Positions 5,410-7,750 of a stretch of 7,750 nucleotides of DNA are shown piece after piece. The notes beneath the pieces were generated by a model. That model ran no database searches, was not told the origin of the DNA, and saw only the letters and a list, made by a program, of their open reading frames with translations. Source of the stretch: Thermoproteota archaeon (GTDB lineage Archaea; Thermoproteota; Methanomethylicia; Methanomethylicales; Methanomethylicaceae); assembly GCA_030055545.1 (NCBI GenBank), contig JASFYK010000041.1:1-7750 (forward strand), in the 5' to 3' direction. Every line of letters starts with the position of its first letter. The stretch's first letter is position 1. A program made the translations under genes and the position numbers.

Positions 5410-6591
5410 TTGGCATTGAGGTACTTCACGAGCCCATACAACTTCATCCAGCCAGATGTCCGCCGCGTAAAGATATACGACACGACCCTAAGGGACGGTG
5501 AGCAGACCCCTGGGGTCAAATTCTCAAAGGAGCAGAAAGTCGCGATTGCAAGGAAGCTCGACGAGCTCGGAGTCCACTCGATAGAGGCCGGGTTCCCGGT
5601 GATCTCCCAGTACGACGAGGATGCGGTGAGGGCAGTTGCGAGCTCAAGGCTAGGGGCGCAGGTAATTTGCCTCTGCAGGTCAAAACAGAAGGACATCGAC
5701 GCGGCCTTGCGGGCCGATGTGGACGGCGTCATAGTGTTCCTCTCGGTCTCCGACTTGCACCTGAAGTACAAGCTCCACACTGATCTCCAGTCTTCCGTGA
5801 AGATGGCGTCAGAGGCGATCGAATACGCGAAGGCCCACGGACTCTTCGTCCAGCTGTCCGCGGAGGATGCGACTAGGACTTCTCTGGAGAACCTCTTTGC
5901 CCTCTTCAAGGCTGCAGAGGAGAGGAAAGCAGACCGTCTGGGGATAGCGGACACGACAGGCTGCATCAGGCCAGAAGGAATGAAGTACCTGGTTGAGAGG
6001 GTAAGGAAGAACTTTAGCACTGAGCTGTCCGTGCACTGCCACGATGACTTCGGTCTGGCAGTCGCCAACTCCCTGGCGGCATACGAGGCTGGGATAGACG
6101 CAATATCAGTCACTGTAAACGGACTAGGGGAGCGATGCGGAAACGCGGCTCTGGAAGAGGTGGTGATGGCACTGTACGCCCTATACGGGGTAGACCTTGG
6201 CTTCAAGACAGAGGTCATCCAGGAGCTCTCGGATATGGTTTCTAGGTTCTCGGGCGTCCCAATACCAATAAACAAGGCGATAGTTGGGTCAAATGCCTTC
6301 AGGCACGAGTCAGGGATCCATGTAGCCGCCGTGATAAAGTGCCCCTTCACATACGAATCCTACGAGCCGCAGATCGTCGGGCAAACTAGGCGCCTCACGT
6401 TCGGGAGGCATTCAGGCACAGAAGGGGTCAGGGAGAAACTAAAGGCATGCAACTTTGAGATCTCCGAGAATGAGCTCGCCGAAGTGATCAAGACTCTGAA
6501 GCACCTCCCGGTGGACTCAAAGCCGATAGACAACGGAGAACTCTGCGACTTTGTCAGCCGGGTGCTCCGGGAAAAGGGATTCAGGAAATGA
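5410..6591 (+). CDS. aksA: Homocitrate synthase family protein (AksA-like; LeuA/CimA/NifV superfamily)
   Basis: The 393-residue protein carries the DRE-TIM metallolyase signatures: IYDTTLRDGEQTPG (22-35, catalytic Arg28 and metal ligand Asp29), SVHCHDDFGLAVAN (207-220, metal ligands His209 and His211), NGLGERCGNAALEE (237-250) and RHESGIH (298-304). It condenses acetyl-CoA with a 2-oxoacid. In methanogens AksA extends 2-oxoglutarate stepwise to 2-oxosuberate for the 7-mercaptoheptanoyl chain of coenzyme B. It lacks the LeuA C-terminal regulatory domain (true LeuA is about 500 residues), as in AksA, NifV and Lys20, so leucine feedback is not expected. The N-terminal SPYN and TPGVKFS features and the mtxX neighbour favour AksA; isopropylmalate, citramalate or lysine-pathway homocitrate synthase remain possible. 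The start is TTG, either 5410 or 5416; GAGG at 5404-5407 is better spaced for 5416. No in-frame ATG lies before the catalytic motifs. It forms an ATGA overlap with mtxX. Confidence 0.82.
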   Translation: MALRYFTSPYNFIQPDVRRVKIYDTTLRDGEQTPGVKFSKEQKVAIARKLDELGVHSIEAGFPVISQYDEDAVRAVASSRLGAQVICLCRSKQKDIDAALRADVDGVIVFLSVSDLHLKYKLHTDLQSSVKMASEAIEYAKAHGLFVQLSAEDATRTSLENLFALFKAAEERKADRLGIADTTGCIRPEGMKYLVERVRKNFSTELSVHCHDDFGLAVANSLAAYEAGIDAISVTVNGLGERCGNAALEEVVMALYALYGVDLGFKTEVIQELSDMVSRFSGVPIPINKAIVGSNAFRHESGIHVAAVIKCPFTYESYEPQIVGQTRRLTFGRHSGTEGVREKLKACNFEISENELAEVIKTLKHLPVDSKPIDNGELCDFVSRVLREKGFRK

Positions 6592-7421
6592 TCGGCAGCC
6601 TCCTAATTCATGAAATGGCGCTTAAAAGAAGGGCAAAGGTCGCTATAGGCTGCGATGTCGCCTCAAAGACCTCGCCGCTCCTACTCAACTCGCTACTTTT
6701 CGCTACGAGGGAGCGGTATATTGAGCCTCTTTTGGTTGCCGATCGCCCTCCTGGTAATACTGAGGATCCTGGAGGCATTATAGGCAGTGAAATACCTGCT
6801 GTTATTTCCCCATCCCCTTGGGAGGACCTAGCCCACCTCCTGAAGGAAGGGGTCGTCGACTCTGCGGTGAGGGGGAACCTTAGCTCAAGGAAAGTCGTCC
6901 AGGAGCTGAAGGGTGCGTTTGGCTGCAAGAATTTGTGCAGGGCCTCCCTTCTCGAGGTCGATGGGAAGTTGGTGATGCTCGCCCCCGTAGGCATAGACGA
7001 GGGCGAGTCTCAGGAGGATCTGCTCGAGATCGTCACGGGGTGCAGCCGACTGGCTTCGAGACTTGGCATACCTTTCAAAGCTGCCCTCATCTCAGGGGGG
7101 CGGCTCGAGGACAGGGGAAGGATACCGCGCGTCGACAGTATGCTCGAAAAGACTGACGCACTAGTCGGCATCCTGAGATCGAAAGGGATCGAGGCAGTAA
7201 ACTTTGGGGTGGAGATAGAGCGGGCGGTCGACGAGGGCTTCACTTTGATACTTGCACCAGACGGCGTATTCGGGAACCTTATGTTCAGGTCCTTGGTGCT
7301 CGTGGGCAAGGTCCAAAGCTACGGGGCTTGTGCAACCGCCCTGCCGAAGACCTTTGTGGACACCTCTAGATCTAAAACGAGTTACCTGTTGCCTTTGATC
7401 TTGGCAAGTGCGTTGAGCTAG
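6588..7421 (+). CDS. mtxX: Methanogenesis marker protein 4 (MtxX, phosphotransacylase-like family)
   Basis: This 277-residue protein shows the pattern I recognise for methanogen marker protein 4/MtxX: VDSAVRGNLSSRKVV (90-104), LAPVGIDEGE (131-140), ISGGRLEDRGRIPRVD (168-183), a late LAPDGVFGNLMFRSLVLVG (222-240) and KTFVDTSRSK (254-263). The family is related to phosphotransacetylase/phosphotransbutyrylase and PlsX-type acyltransferases, was named from a link to methyltransferase genes in Methanosarcina, and is largely restricted to methanogens. To my knowledge its reaction is not established. The start ATG overlaps the aksA stop (ATGA, 6588-6591), indicating one transcript and translational coupling. 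A second ATG at 6615 is a weaker alternative. No signal peptide or membrane helix is evident, so it is probably cytosolic. It is the main evidence that the host is methanogen-related. Confidence 0.82.
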   Translation: MIGSLLIHEMALKRRAKVAIGCDVASKTSPLLLNSLLFATRERYIEPLLVADRPPGNTEDPGGIIGSEIPAVISPSPWEDLAHLLKEGVVDSAVRGNLSSRKVVQELKGAFGCKNLCRASLLEVDGKLVMLAPVGIDEGESQEDLLEIVTGCSRLASRLGIPFKAALISGGRLEDRGRIPRVDSMLEKTDALVGILRSKGIEAVNFGVEIERAVDEGFTLILAPDGVFGNLMFRSLVLVGKVQSYGACATALPKTFVDTSRSKTSYLLPLILASALS

Positions 7422-7425
7422 AAAT

Positions 7426-7433
7426 AAAAAAAA
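7426..7433 (-). terminator. T8 terminator of the glutamate synthase gene
   Basis: An A8 run on the + strand is T8 on the - strand, 22 bases after the TGA of the - strand gene at 7456. This is a typical archaeal oligo-T terminator. It lies just 4 bases past the mtxX stop, so the two genes converge on it; no matching T-run is seen for mtxX. Confidence 0.5.
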
Positions 7434-7455
7434 CAGAATCAGGAGCCGATCTCTT

Positions 7456-7750
7456 TCAGCTCCCTACTAATTTTACCCCAGTGATCGCGGCCACATCCGT
7501 GGTAAGCGCTCTGAGGTCGTCCTTCTCTAGGCTCCTGACCGAGGTCTTGCCTGAGAGCTGGGTGAACATCTTGAGCTCCTCTATGATTGCCCTGAGGTAA
7601 TTTTCAACCCTGGCTGCCATCTCCTCGACCTTTAAGCGCTTCCTTAGCACTGGATCCTGAGTCGTGATCCCCCTTGGGCACTTTCCTGTGGAGCACAACC
7701 CGCAGGTCCTGCAGCCCATCGCAATCAGCACCCCTGTTGAGATTGCGACG
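7456..7750 (-). CDS. gltB: Glutamate synthase large subunit, FMN-binding domain (archaeal type), C-terminal fragment
   Basis: The - strand frame is open to the window edge (upstream residues VAISTG run into VLIAMGC), so only the last 98 or so residues are present; the GTG at 7731 is internal, not a start. GCRTCGLCSTGKCPRG holds the iron-sulfur cysteines in the C-x5-C-x4-C spacing of glutamate synthase, plus one extra cysteine at +3. It is followed by ITTQDP and a helical tail with NYLRAIIEELKMF and the terminal AAITGVKL typical of archaeal glutamate synthase domain 2. The enzyme makes glutamate from 2-oxoglutarate and ammonia delivered from glutamine. In many archaea the amidotransferase, FMN and GXGXG domains are separate genes; the partners would lie beyond 7750. 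The gene ends at a T8 run. Confidence 0.85.
   Translation of the reverse strand, partial: VAISTGVLIAMGCRTCGLCSTGKCPRGITTQDPVLRKRLKVEEMAARVENYLRAIIEELKMFTQLSGKTSVRSLEKDDLRALTTDVAAITGVKLVGS

Noticed and set aside
5385..6350. 321-residue open frame on the - strand opposite aksA
   Set aside because: It lies antisense to a well-supported enzyme gene, has a serine/threonine-rich composition typical of shadow frames, and shows no recognisable motif.

Overview
The window looks like chromosomal DNA of an archaeon, most likely a methanogen or a relative that keeps the methanogen coenzyme toolkit. Supporting this are a homocitrate-synthase-type gene (aksA, coenzyme B route), a downstream-overlapping gene for methanogenesis marker protein 4 (mtxX), an archaeal-type stand-alone glutamate synthase FMN domain, archaeal TATA boxes at canonical distances from genes with little or no leader, T-run terminators, and heavy use of AGG/AGA and ATA codons. 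The lineage cannot be fixed from sequence reading alone; a TACK-type methanogen such as Methanomethylicia is only a guess.

Layout. 1-579 (+): 3' part of a membrane zinc protease (site-2 protease family, M50). 632-1798 (+): M20 metallopeptidase/deacylase, behind a small hairpin. 1829-2926 (+): glycosyltransferase-like protein of the reversibly glycosylated polypeptide / UDP-arabinopyranose mutase family (GT75), with its own leaderless promoter. 2949-3413 (-): COG2426 small membrane protein (Sm_multidrug_ex). 3513-4259 (+): sugar-phosphate nucleotidyltransferase, divergent from the previous gene and sharing a TATA region with it. 4315-5277 (-): extended-SDR NAD-dependent sugar-nucleotide epimerase. 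5410-6591 (+): aksA-like homocitrate/isopropylmalate synthase family. 6588-7421 (+): mtxX, joined by an ATGA overlap. 7456-7750 (-): C-terminus of a glutamate synthase large-subunit FMN domain, open at the window edge.

How the genes may work together. Two themes stand out. The first is nucleotide-sugar metabolism: nucleotidyltransferase, C4-epimerase-like SDR and GT75 mutase-like protein could together make an NDP-sugar, epimerise it and contract the ring to a furanose for surface glycans. The genes are neighbours but not one operon, so this is inference. The second is methanogen coenzyme metabolism: the aksA-mtxX pair is a tight operon, tying the functionally unassigned MtxX (phosphotransacylase-like family) to 2-oxoacid elongation for coenzyme B. 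I saw no mobile element, CRISPR array, tRNA or rRNA. No intergenic stretch exceeds about 135 bases; the two longest (3414-3512 and 5278-5409) hold divergent promoters.
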